From assembly GCA_945833925.1 (NCBI GenBank), contig CAMAFX010000005.1, forward strand, positions 1-64,000: DNA of 64,000 nucleotides, given 5' to 3'. This document shows, piece by piece, positions 22,046 through 31,516 of this stretch (the stretch's first letter is position 1; every line of letters begins with the position of its first letter). Under the pieces are notes generated by a model. It was not told where the DNA came from and did no database searches. It saw nothing but the letters and a program-made list of their open reading frames with translations. Made by a program: the position numbers and the translations under genes. Source of the stretch: an uncultured Prevotellaceae bacterium (GTDB lineage Bacteria > Bacteroidota > Bacteroidia > Bacteroidales > Bacteroidaceae).

Positions 22046-23887
22046 ATGAAAAAGATAGCAACAATATTCGCCGCTGTTCTGATTTCGCTCGGCGCCAACG
22101 CACAAACACCAAAGGGAGAGTTCAAGCAATGGGCTCAGACACCACCAATGGGATGGAACTCATGGGACTGCTACGGACCTACCGTCACCGAGGATGAGGT
22201 GAAGGCTAACGCCGACTACATGGCAAAGCATCTCGCAAAATACGGATGGGAATACGTGGTTGTCGACATACGATGGTTCGTAAAGAACGACAAGGCGGGA
22301 GGATACAACCAGAAAGACCCTCAATACTGCATCGACAAATGGGGCCGCTACATTCCTGCTCCAAACCGTTTCCCAAGCAGTGCCGACGGAACTGGCTTCA
22401 AGCATCTGGCAGACTACATCCACAGCAAGGGGCTTAAGTTCGGTATTCACCTGATGCGCGGATTGCCCAAACTGGCTGCCAAGGAGAAGATGCCCATCAA
22501 GGGAATTGACGGACTGACATGCGACATGATAGCGAGCAACGACTCTGCCTGCACATGGCTGCGCGACAACTTCAAGGTTGTAAGCGGACGTCCGGGCAGC
22601 CAGGAGTACTACAACTCATGCTTCGAGATGTATGCTGAATGGGGAGTCGACTTCGTGAAGATTGACGACCTGTCGCGTCCTTATCACAAGGGCGAGATTG
22701 AAATGATAAGAAAGGCTATAGACCGTACCGGCCGTCCCATCGTGCTGAGCCTCTCGCCCGGCGAGACACCCGTTGGCGAGATGGCACACGTCAAGGAGCA
22801 TGCCAACATGTGGCGCACGGTCGACGACTTCTGGGACAACTGGAGTCAGTTGCAGTATCAGTTCAAGGTATGTGCCAAGTGGGCTCCATACATCGCACCG
22901 GGCACATGGCCAGACGCCGACATGCTGCCTCTTGGCAAACTGAGCATCCGCGGCGAGCGCGGCGAGGAGCGCATGACAAAGTTCACACGTGACGAGCAGT
23001 ATACCGTAATGAACCTGTGGACCATCTTCAAGAGTCCACTGTTCTTCGGCGGAGACCTTCCACAGAACGACGAGTTTACAAACTCGCTTCTCACCAACGA
23101 GGAGGTACTGAAGATGCACCACTACTCTACCAACAACCGCGAGTTGCAGAACGAGGACGGTCTTGTCATCTGGACTGCCGACGAACCGGGCACCAAAAAC
23201 AAGTACGTGGCATTCTTCGACATCCGAAGCAAGGAATATGCAAACACCAAGACTGCACTCTACCGCAGCGGCACCATCAGTTACCTCACAACTGGCTACC
23301 AGACACACGTCGACATACCTCTGCCAAAGAAGAGCAGACAGATAGCACTCGTAGTTACCGACAACGGTGACGGCATACAGAGCGACCATGCCGACTGGAT
23401 AGAGCCAACCATAACACTGAAGAACGGTAAGACCGTCAAACTCACAACACTGACTGCCATACGCAAGGATATGGGCTGGGGAACTCTTGGCATAAACAAG
23501 AACCTTCACGGACACAGCCTTAAGGTTGACGGAAAGAAATATGACAACGGTTTTGCCGTTCACTCGAACTCTATACTTCTGTTCGACATTCCTGAAGATG
23601 CAGTGCGCTTCACCTGTATTGCAGGTATCGACGACAGCGGTATCAGCGAGGGAAGCAACAGCAGTGTCGAATTCTTCGTATACAACTACGATGCCACAAA
23701 GGACGAATTTCAGGGCGGCAAGTCAAACATAGTCCTTGACATGACCAAACTCGGCATAGAGAAGGGCAAGAAATGCAAGGTTACAGAGATGTGGCACAAC
23801 AAGGACATGGGCAAGTACAAGAACAAGCAGTTCAAGGTACGACTTATGCCCCACGCCAGCGCTCTCTACAAGATAACAGAAGATTAA
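22046..23887 (+). CDS. GH27 alpha-galactosidase with C-terminal NPCBM-like domain
   Basis: TPPMGWNSWDCYGPTVTEDEVKANADYMAKHL, GVDFVKIDDLSRP, and DMGWGTLGINKNLHGHSLKVDGKKYDNGFAVHSNS NPCBM. Confidence 0.9.
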   Translation: MKKIATIFAAVLISLGANAQTPKGEFKQWAQTPPMGWNSWDCYGPTVTEDEVKANADYMAKHLAKYGWEYVVVDIRWFVKNDKAGGYNQKDPQYCIDKWGRYIPAPNRFPSSADGTGFKHLADYIHSKGLKFGIHLMRGLPKLAAKEKMPIKGIDGLTCDMIASNDSACTWLRDNFKVVSGRPGSQEYYNSCFEMYAEWGVDFVKIDDLSRPYHKGEIEMIRKAIDRTGRPIVLSLSPGETPVGEMAHVKEHANMWRTVDDFWDNWSQLQYQFKVCAKWAPYIAPGTWPDADMLPLGKLSIRGERGEERMTKFTRDEQYTVMNLWTIFKSPLFFGGDLPQNDEFTNSLLTNEEVLKMHHYSTNNRELQNEDGLVIWTADEPGTKNKYVAFFDIRSKEYANTKTALYRSGTISYLTTGYQTHVDIPLPKKSRQIALVVTDNGDGIQSDHADWIEPTITLKNGKTVKLTTLTAIRKDMGWGTLGINKNLHGHSLKVDGKKYDNGFAVHSNSILLFDIPEDAVRFTCIAGIDDSGISEGSNSSVEFFVYNYDATKDEFQGGKSNIVLDMTKLGIEKGKKCKVTEMWHNKDMGKYKNKQFKVRLMPHASALYKITED

Positions 23888-23907
23888 ATCATTTAAAACA
23901 ATCAATA

Positions 23908-25800
23908 GTGAAAGGTAAGAAGATTCTCGTCTGTGCCATGCTCGCAAACATGGCGCAGACTTCTTTTGCTAACATTGAGAGCGAGACAGTGCTCGACTCT
24001 ATGAGTATGAACGAGGTTGTCATAACCGGTTCGCGTCAGGCTACCGACAGCCGACATCTGCCAATGACCGTCAACGTAATTGACAGAAAGACACTTACAG
24101 AGAATGAAAGAACCAACATCCTGCCAACGGTAATGGAACAAGTGCCGGCATTGATGCTCACCTCGAGGGGGATGCTGGGTTACGGTGTCAGTACCGGTGC
24201 TGCCGGCGGTATCACAATGCGCGGTGTATCGTCAGGAGCCGGACAGTTTCTGGTTCTCATAGACGGGCATCCTCAGTATCAGGGAATCTTCGGACACAGC
24301 ATTGCCGACAGTTATCAGACAATGATAGCCGAGCGTGTCGAGGTTATGCGCGGCCCGGCATCCATTCTCTATGGCAGCAACGCCATGGGGGGTGTCATCA
24401 ACATCGTTACACGCCAGCAGCAAAAGGACGGAATACGAACAAGTCTTAATCTGGGTGGTGGAAGCTACGGCACAGCCATCTCCGAAGCCAGCGTACAGGT
24501 AAAGAAAGGAAAATTCAGCAGTATTGTTGCGGCACAGTACAACCGAAGTGACAACCAGCGTCCTGATATGGGTTTCGAACAGTTTGGCGGATTCGTCAAA
24601 CTGGGTTATCGCATCAACGAGCACTGGAACTCTTCTGCAAACCTTGACATCACGAAGTTCAATGCCAGCAACCCAGGCTCCATTCTCTCGCCGATGAACG
24701 AGAACGACCAGCACATCAGACGCGGTTCGGCAAACCTTGTCATAGAAAACCAATACAAGCACACCAGCGGTGCCATAAGCATCTACGACAACTTCGGTAA
24801 GCACGAGATAAACGACGGTTATGCCAACGGAGCAAAGCCACAGACCGAGTTCTTCAATTCGCGAGATGCGGTTGCCGGACTGTCGTGGTACCAGAGTGCA
24901 AGTCTCTACAAGGGCAACAACATAACCGCAGGCATCGACTATCAGCACATCTACGGCAGGGCATGGTACTCGGACCGTGAAACCGGAGTGACCGTAACAA
25001 GCGGAAAACGCAAGATGCAAAGCACACATGCTCACGAAAACGAAGTGGCTGCTTACGTTGACTTCCGACAGGACATTACAGGAATACTGACTCTTGACCT
25101 CGGCATCAGATACGACCACCACTCCACTGCCGGAGGCGAATGGGTTCCACAGGCAGGTGCTGTTGTGCGTCCCATCGAGTCAGGCGAACTGAAAGCGATG
25201 GTCAGCAAGGGTTTCCGCAATCCGACCAACAAGGAGATGTACCTCTACGGCACTGCAAACCACGAGACTCTGGAAGCCGAGAGCATGATGAACTATGAGT
25301 TGTCGTGGAAGCATCGCGTACTTACCAACCGTATTACTTATGGTGTCAACGTTTTCTACATAGACGGTGACAACATGATACAGACAATAGGAGGCAAGAA
25401 CATCAACAGCGGAGAATTCAAGAACTGCGGTGCAGAAATCGAACTGTCCTATCAAGTCAACAAGCATTGGAACGTCATCACCAACCATAGTTATCTGCAC
25501 ATGGAGACACCTATCGTGGCTGCACCTACTTACAAAGGATTCATCGGCACAAACTGCAAGTACGGCAAATGGAACGTCTCAGCCGGACTTCAGCAGGTTG
25601 GGGCTCTCTACACTGCAGCCGGCAACACTCCAAGCCGCGAGAACTTCACCTTGCTGAATGTTACAGTCGGATACAATCCTACAAGTTATCTGCATCTCTG
25701 GGTAAAGGGCGATAATCTTTTAGGTCAGAAATACGAAATCATTGCTGGCTACCCGATGCCAAAGGCTACCTTTATGGCAGGCGTCAGATTCAGCATTTAA
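23908..25800 (+). CDS. TonB-dependent outer membrane receptor
   Basis: MNEVVITGSRQATDSRHLPMTVNVIDR...MRGVSSGAGQFLVLIDGHPQYQGIFGH...EVMRGPASILYGSNAMGGVINIVT; GTG start at 23908 gives a signal peptide. Confidence 0.92.
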   Translation: MKGKKILVCAMLANMAQTSFANIESETVLDSMSMNEVVITGSRQATDSRHLPMTVNVIDRKTLTENERTNILPTVMEQVPALMLTSRGMLGYGVSTGAAGGITMRGVSSGAGQFLVLIDGHPQYQGIFGHSIADSYQTMIAERVEVMRGPASILYGSNAMGGVINIVTRQQQKDGIRTSLNLGGGSYGTAISEASVQVKKGKFSSIVAAQYNRSDNQRPDMGFEQFGGFVKLGYRINEHWNSSANLDITKFNASNPGSILSPMNENDQHIRRGSANLVIENQYKHTSGAISIYDNFGKHEINDGYANGAKPQTEFFNSRDAVAGLSWYQSASLYKGNNITAGIDYQHIYGRAWYSDRETGVTVTSGKRKMQSTHAHENEVAAYVDFRQDITGILTLDLGIRYDHHSTAGGEWVPQAGAVVRPIESGELKAMVSKGFRNPTNKEMYLYGTANHETLEAESMMNYELSWKHRVLTNRITYGVNVFYIDGDNMIQTIGGKNINSGEFKNCGAEIELSYQVNKHWNVITNHSYLHMETPIVAAPTYKGFIGTNCKYGKWNVSAGLQQVGALYTAAGNTPSRENFTLLNVTVGYNPTSYLHLWVKGDNLLGQKYEIIAGYPMPKATFMAGVRFSI

Positions 25801-25821
25801 TTCATACTTTATATTCTTAAC

Positions 25822-26802
25822 ATGTTATCAGGTATATCCAGAATACTAAGCCAGAAGGCAAGCATCTTCATCATACTCACGGCAATTGTCACGTTCTTCA
25901 TACCCAACCTGTTTGGATGGGTGCAGGGAGTGACACAAACCATCATACTGGGCATCATCATGCTCACCATGGGACTCACACTGACACCGAACGACCTGAA
26001 ATTGCTTGCACAACGACCCCTTGACATCTTCATTGGCAGCCTTGCACAGTTCACCATCATGCCATTGGTGGCATACACATTGACATCAGTCTTCTCCATG
26101 ATTCCGGCTTTCGCTCCCTACAGCACAGCTATGACGATAGGAATCATACTCGTAGGATGTTGTCCAGGAGGCGTCAGCAGCAACATCATGTCGTTCCTGT
26201 GCGGAGGCGACGTGGCATACAGTGTGGGCATGACATGTGCCAGTACTATCATGGCTCCCATTCTTACCCCACTGCTGGTGCTGCTTCTCGCAGGAGAAAA
26301 GGTTGACGTGGATGCTGTCAGCATGTTCCAACAGATACTCATTGTCACCATCATCCCAATTGCTATCGGTTTCCTGCTCAACATGAAGTTAGGTCACAAA
26401 CCGGTATTCAGCAAGATACAGTCATGTATGCCTGGCGTATCTGTCATTTCGCTTGCCTGCATTGTAGGTGGCGTAGTCTATACTGTTCACGACCCCCTCG
26501 TAGAGAACGGAATGTTCCTGTTCATCATAACATTCTGTATGGTATTCTGCCACAACACCATCGGCTACCTCTTAGGCTATACGGTGGGAACTATCTTCAA
26601 CTTCAACAAGGCTAAGAAGAGGACAATAAGCATTGAGGTTGGAATGCAGAATGCTGGTCTGGGAACAAATCTTGCTATGATATTCTTCGTAGCAAACAAT
26701 CCCATGAGCGTTGTACCATGTGCCATCTCGTGTGCATGGCACAGCATCAGCGGCACCATCCTTGCCAACATCTTCTCTGCCTACGACAACAGGAAGAAAT
26801 AA
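25822..26802 (+). CDS. Bile acid:sodium symporter (BASS/SBF) family transporter
   Basis: GLTLTPNDLKLLAQRPLDIFIGSLAQFTIMPLVAYTL...GCCPGGVSSNIMSFLCGGDVAYSVGMT. Confidence 0.93.
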   Translation: MLSGISRILSQKASIFIILTAIVTFFIPNLFGWVQGVTQTIILGIIMLTMGLTLTPNDLKLLAQRPLDIFIGSLAQFTIMPLVAYTLTSVFSMIPAFAPYSTAMTIGIILVGCCPGGVSSNIMSFLCGGDVAYSVGMTCASTIMAPILTPLLVLLLAGEKVDVDAVSMFQQILIVTIIPIAIGFLLNMKLGHKPVFSKIQSCMPGVSVISLACIVGGVVYTVHDPLVENGMFLFIITFCMVFCHNTIGYLLGYTVGTIFNFNKAKKRTISIEVGMQNAGLGTNLAMIFFVANNPMSVVPCAISCAWHSISGTILANIFSAYDNRKK

Positions 26803-26823
26803 GTTTACTTATGCTATTAAGAA

Positions 26824-26977
26824 GCTGCTACTGCTTCAAAGAAAAGCTGCTACTGCTTCAAAGAAAAGCTGCTACTGCTTCAAGGAAAAGCTGCTACTGC
26901 TTCAAGGAAAAGCTGCTACTGCTTCAAGGAAAAGCTGCTACTGCTTCAAAGAAAAGCTGCTACTGCTTTCAGATGAA
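26824..26977 (+). repeat. 22-bp tandem array GCTGCTACTGCTTCAA(A/G)GAAAA, six full copies plus a seventh entering a hairpin
   Basis: Unit starts at 26824, 26846, 26868, 26890, 26912, 26934, 26956. Confidence 0.97.
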
Positions 26978-26997
26978 GCAGTAGCAGCTTTTTTATA
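26956..26997 (+). terminator. Intrinsic terminator whose 5' arm is the last 22-bp repeat copy
   Basis: gctgctactgctttc agat gaagcagtagcagc tttttt. Confidence 0.85.
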
Positions 26998-27022
26998 AAA
27001 CAGAAATGATTGTACTTTAGTT

Positions 27023-27296
27023 TTATCTTTTATTAAATACCCAGGATTCGCCATTTGGCGCAATAAAAGCAACCTTTTTCTTGTCAATATTTTCTATTTT
27101 AAAAAGAAAACTACCATCTTCGTCAGAAAGGGTACACAGATCATCCACTATTTCCATTAACATGTTTTCTAATTGAGACAACATGTTCTGATAATCATCA
27201 TCACTTTCTATCTCATCATTTACCTGTGATTGCCTGAGCATTCATGTTACTGCAGCAAAATGAGATAAACAACAAGAACATTAAAAGCTTTTTCAT
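27023..27296 (-). pseudogene. Small secreted protein split by a one-base frame offset between signal peptide and body
   Basis: ATG 27296 frame gives MKKLLMFLLFISFCCSNMNAQAITGK*; the body (27023-27241) MLRQSQVNDEIESDDDYQNMLSQLENML...ESWVFNKR is in another frame. Confidence 0.55.
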
Positions 27297-27342
27297 ATTT
27301 TGTTAAATTATGACTTGAATATAAACAAAAGATAACGTATAA

Positions 27343-28143
27343 TTATAAAGACTGAACCCACACGCTATAGTTTGTGAGAATAGCCATGCCAAACTGTTGT
27401 GGATTACTAATGGCCTTTGTTATGCCATCAATCATTTTTGCATACTGTGGTTTGTCACATAGTTTCTTATAAAAGCGCAGGTCATCGTCAGTCATCACTC
27501 CTTCCGATGCATTCAGCATCAATATCGGCAATGATTCTGACATATAGTTTTCAACCTTATTAAGGATATCATCTGACACTTTACCAGCCAACTGTGCCTT
27601 TAGTAAAGGCGCAATCATTTTGTCAACACCGTTTAACTGATAGTATGCATCAAAAAGTGTACGACGCTCTGCAGAACATTTGGCTTCTGTCTTTTGGTAT
27701 TTTCCTGTAGTAACTATTGATAAAATGTCTTTCTGGATGATAGCCATCATATCAAGCATGTATTCTTCAGAAGAAAGAATCTGACTATGTTGGGTCGCAA
27801 GTTTACCTTCGGGCGTTTCAAGCATATCAGACAGTTCATTTATCTCATCTTCTGTTACATCCTGTTCGCTTATATAAGGTGATAATGCAAACGCCATATC
27901 TTTTGTAAGGCGTTCTTTGAGATATTTGTCTGCCATTGTTTCGGCAGTATATCCGCTTGGAATGCTCATTTGTGTCATTGAAGGTAACTGAACCAGTGTT
28001 TGTCTCATTTGCGAATTCATTGACTCTGCTTGTCCATTAGCTAAAATATAGCGTTCAATTGCACTTGTCACTGAAGTCTGTGCTGACACAGCTATGCTGC
28101 ACAGCATAAGTGCAACAGCAGTTAATATACTTTTAATCTTCAT
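27343..28143 (-). CDS. Secreted hypothetical protein (DUF2059-like)
   Basis: Signal peptide MKIKSILTAVALMLCSIAVSAQ and an all-helical body; weak family resemblance only. Confidence 0.55.
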   Translation of the reverse strand: MKIKSILTAVALMLCSIAVSAQTSVTSAIERYILANGQAESMNSQMRQTLVQLPSMTQMSIPSGYTAETMADKYLKERLTKDMAFALSPYISEQDVTEDEINELSDMLETPEGKLATQHSQILSSEEYMLDMMAIIQKDILSIVTTGKYQKTEAKCSAERRTLFDAYYQLNGVDKMIAPLLKAQLAGKVSDDILNKVENYMSESLPILMLNASEGVMTDDDLRFYKKLCDKPQYAKMIDGITKAISNPQQFGMAILTNYSVWVQSL

Positions 28144-28286
28144 AATGTATTTGTGTTACTGTTTATAAATAACCAGTTTTCCTTAACTATTTCAAATCCT
28201 TCAGGAGCTATCTTTCTAAGTTTTCGAAAGAAAAAAACCAAACCAATTTGAAATGCATCGTATTCTACACCATTAACATTTAAATT

Positions 28287-30920
28287 TTACTTTTGAAGTA
28301 TCTCAATCAGCTTAGCAAGGTCCTTGATACTGATTCTGCCGTCATCATCAATATCTGCAGAACCGTGAATGTCTCTTGCCGTTCCGAAGAGAATGTCAAT
28401 CAAAGCATATACATCATGCAAATCTACATTGCCGTCTCCATTAACATCTGGTGCAGCAGCAGGCTCAGCAGCACCGAGATACTGAATCTGGAAGTTATCG
28501 AAGACCTGCCAGCCTTTGGTACTGTTGTTTCCTGTCTTCTTAACACCGACAACAAGAACACCGTCGCTACCAACCTTAATGGGCTCTGCCAATTCCACAT
28601 TATACTTATTGTTGTTGAATGCGATGGCTGCATTTTTCTGATCGTCACCTGACGAAAAGTCTGCCCCATCGTATGCAGGCAATCGTTGCGTCTTCTCCAC
28701 ATAACTGCCTTCAGGTTTAGACCACGCGTAAAGAACAGTTTTCTGTGTTCCCTTTTCAAATCCCTGGCAACTAACCTTGTAGTATCCTGCTGGTACCTTA
28801 AGTTGCTGGTAACAATCCCACTGGTTGTCGCTGTTTGTAATCCCCATAAAACTTGACGTTTTTGTATTAACACTCCAGTTGAAATTACAGAATGGATCGT
28901 TGTCTGGACCTCCGATGACTTGACTTACTCTCTTTTCATTATCCTTGTAGGCGAATGTCCATCCTGCACCTCCCCAGTCAATGCGGTCCAAGTTTGCAGA
29001 CTTTATCAAGTGTGTTGCGTTGACAGGATTCTTGTGATTAGCGAGTGCCATCTCCTCATCGAGCATTGACTTGGTAACAATCTCCCACTGCTGCAATGCA
29101 TCATTGACGTTGAGAGGAGCGGTAGTTACATAACGATAGAGAGGATTGTTGTTGAAGTAGGTTGGATCATTGGCGGTAAGTGCCTTCATTGTACCATTCT
29201 GATTATATGCCAATACCTTATAACCGTTATGTTCAAGAATGGACCATTCCCTGATATACTCAGCCTCGTTATTGTTGTCTACATATGCAGCATCCGTTAT
29301 GTGTCCGTAAGTGGTCCTGATGTCATACTTGCCATTTGGCAATGACTTGATGTACACATCCTTGCCATAGTTACCGACAACAGCATGACTACCCCACCAG
29401 CCACCATTCATCAGGTAGCGTCCAGTCTCGCGATTGCGCAGATATACAGGTTCGTCTGTTGTTTCAACAACGGCAACATCATCAATTACAGGATTGTATT
29501 CGTGATAAGAGAATGTAACGACACATGGCTTGTGGTCGCAAAGAGGTGAACCCTGCTTCAGATTAGTACCTTCAACATTCTCGGCTGCAACAAAAGAAAG
29601 ATCCTGATGATAAGTCTCAGCGACGATACGAATATTACTCTCAGTATTATTGACGTACCAGATCTTATCAACAACCTCACCGCTCAGATAACCTTCATTA
29701 CTTGCCATGATGGCACTTGAACCATAAGCAGGATAAGTATTGTTACGTCCAAACTGAATCCAAGGGTCGCGAATGGTAAAGCGCTCATCTGCATTAAGTG
29801 CATCAATGAGATTTTTCTTGACCTTATCACGTGTGTAACGGCAGTTCGAGTCACCGATAATGACTATAGGACGTCCATTATGTGTAGCCTTGATAGCCGT
29901 TACGAGCTGTGTCAACTGACTTGCACGCGCATTGCAGTCAGCTTCACCACTATCAGCATCCATATGCATAGTGTAAAGATCAATCTCTGTGCCATCAGCA
30001 AGGGTAATAAGGTAATAGCGATAACCCTTCTTGATAAGACCATCTGCTCCCTGGTCTGTGTAACCGTTATGGGTGTTCCACTGTGTCCAAGCCTCCTGCG
30101 AAGGAGTGGCTACTGTTGTAGCGCCGTCTATACGGAAGAACAATTCGAGTCCGTCCATATCGAACAAAGGCTTCTTGATCAGGAAATTGCCAAGGTTAGC
30201 ACTTCCTACTGTAATTGAACCTCTGTGGGTCATTGCGTTATAATGGCTTCCAACGCCACCGTTCCATGCCACATCCCAGATATTACTGTGGAAGTTGAAG
30301 TCCTCGCTTACACCAACCACGTCAAAACCTGAATTGAGCAGACACTGACCAATAGCAGCAGCACCAGGACCTTCTGTCGCATCTGGGTTGAGGTTGATAT
30401 TTTGACCAGCAAGAGATACTGATTTCGGCATACCATCAACATTGAGCGAAGCCACAGTGAATTTCTTCTTTGCCTGCCATTCTGCAAACTCTTCTTCTGA
30501 AATCAGCTGCCAGTATGAACGGTCTGTATCATTAGTGGTTTTCTTACAAAGCACACCACCACCCATATACATTGCACGGTTCTCGTCACCTGGATTATCC
30601 GGATCATCCACCTTATCCTCGAAGGCGAAGAACTGGTTGTCACTCTTCAACTGATAATAACCAGCTGGAATCTTAATTGCAGTAAATGAACTGCCTGAAA
30701 TAGTAAAGCCCGTTGATGATGCAGTGAATGAAACTGGCACACCAATATTTGGAGACTGAAGCTTGTTGTCAGCACCAAGGAACTTACTCTGATAAATATT
30801 AAAAAGGTAGTAGCTCTTTCCACTAACAAGGTCGGAACCCTTGAAGGCTGATGCAAAAGTATGTACAAAGAACATGAGAGCAAAGCATATTCCTTTCAGC
30901 ACCATTAAACGTTTATTCAT
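28287..30920 (-). CDS. Secreted endonuclease/exonuclease/phosphatase (EEP) family protein with C-terminal dockerin-type EF-hand pair
   Basis: FTVASLNVDGMPKSV...DVVGVSEDFNFHSNIW...DLYTMHMDADSGEADCNARASQLTQLVTAI...RPIVIIGDSNCRYTRD...CDHKPCVVTF; C-terminus DVNGDGNVDLHDVYALIDIL...DIDDDGRISIKDLAKLIEILQK. Confidence 0.85.
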   Translation of the reverse strand: MNKRLMVLKGICFALMFFVHTFASAFKGSDLVSGKSYYLFNIYQSKFLGADNKLQSPNIGVPVSFTASSTGFTISGSSFTAIKIPAGYYQLKSDNQFFAFEDKVDDPDNPGDENRAMYMGGGVLCKKTTNDTDRSYWQLISEEEFAEWQAKKKFTVASLNVDGMPKSVSLAGQNINLNPDATEGPGAAAIGQCLLNSGFDVVGVSEDFNFHSNIWDVAWNGGVGSHYNAMTHRGSITVGSANLGNFLIKKPLFDMDGLELFFRIDGATTVATPSQEAWTQWNTHNGYTDQGADGLIKKGYRYYLITLADGTEIDLYTMHMDADSGEADCNARASQLTQLVTAIKATHNGRPIVIIGDSNCRYTRDKVKKNLIDALNADERFTIRDPWIQFGRNNTYPAYGSSAIMASNEGYLSGEVVDKIWYVNNTESNIRIVAETYHQDLSFVAAENVEGTNLKQGSPLCDHKPCVVTFSYHEYNPVIDDVAVVETTDEPVYLRNRETGRYLMNGGWWGSHAVVGNYGKDVYIKSLPNGKYDIRTTYGHITDAAYVDNNNEAEYIREWSILEHNGYKVLAYNQNGTMKALTANDPTYFNNNPLYRYVTTAPLNVNDALQQWEIVTKSMLDEEMALANHKNPVNATHLIKSANLDRIDWGGAGWTFAYKDNEKRVSQVIGGPDNDPFCNFNWSVNTKTSSFMGITNSDNQWDCYQQLKVPAGYYKVSCQGFEKGTQKTVLYAWSKPEGSYVEKTQRLPAYDGADFSSGDDQKNAAIAFNNNKYNVELAEPIKVGSDGVLVVGVKKTGNNSTKGWQVFDNFQIQYLGAAEPAAAPDVNGDGNVDLHDVYALIDILFGTARDIHGSADIDDDGRISIKDLAKLIEILQK

Positions 30921-30985
30921 AAATTATAGTGTTATAGTTAGTTTATATTTTGTGTTACAGTTAGAGTTATTATGCATTTTCGTTG

Positions 30986-30993
30986 CAAAGATA
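30986..30993 (-). promoter_or_regulatory. Bacteroidota-type -7 box (TATCTTTG) for the EEP-dockerin gene
   Basis: caaagata on + strand, about 65 bp upstream of the start at 30920. Confidence 0.5.
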
Positions 30994-31084
30994 GTATTTT
31001 TTTACAATAAAAATCACTTTTTATTCTTAATTGTAACAAAATTATACTCAAAAACACTAACGAAAAGACTTTACGCAGTTCTAA

Positions 31085-31276
31085 CATATTCAAAAGACTC
31101 TCGGAACTGACGGACAACCAGTTTACACAGGCTACCAGGTTTACTACAATGGTGAGACAGAGTCTTACTTCAACAAGTCTATCGGTAAACTTGCAGAGTT
31201 CATCCAGAAGGCAATGAACGGTGAAGCAACCATTGAGGACGTTGAAAACGAAGTAAACAGAATCCTCGGTAAATAA
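31085..31276 (+). pseudogene. Orphan C-terminal gene fragment without a start codon
   Basis: Stop-to-stop frame HIQKTLGTDGQPVYTGYQVYYNGETESYFNKSIGKLAEFIQKAMNGEATIEDVENEVNRILGK*; coding-like composition; followed by a terminator. Confidence 0.6.
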
Positions 31277-31331
31277 AACAGTTAGAGTTATTCTACTCAA
31301 TAGATTTAATTATTCAAACTCATATTATCAA

Positions 31332-31366
31332 CATCCCTTGTCTGCACAGGCAAGGGATGTTTTTTT
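31332..31366 (+). terminator. Intrinsic terminator after the orphan fragment
   Basis: catcccttg tctgcacagg caagggatg ttttttt. Confidence 0.88.
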
Positions 31367-31516
31367 GTACTAAAAAGGAACGGAATATTGCAATCGTATG
31401 AAGATTGCAATGAAAAACCATATATTCACGACCAATGCTTACGAAATTCTATACTTTTTTTGTAACGTTGCTCTTGACATACATAAATTAACAATAAAAC
31501 ATTTAACCTAACTAAA

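Noticed and set aside
23773-23907. N-terminal extension of the TonB receptor ORF overlapping GH27
   Set aside because: The extension is GH27 sequence in another frame; the GTG at 23908 gives a proper signal peptide.
26824-26977. Possible CRISPR array
   Set aside because: 22-bp units are contiguous with no spacers and no cas genes; a simple tandem repeat ending in a terminator.
26711-26998. ORFs of 88-95 aa reading through the 22-bp array (KAATASKKSCYCFKEKLLLLQ)
   Set aside because: Both overlap the 3' end of the BASS gene out of frame; the periodic peptide is just the 22-bp repeat read in three rotating frames.
30938-31300. 120-aa minus-strand ORF across the orphan fragment
   Set aside because: The plus-strand frame has a credible amphipathic C-terminus and a correctly placed terminator; the minus frame spans the promoter region of the EEP gene.
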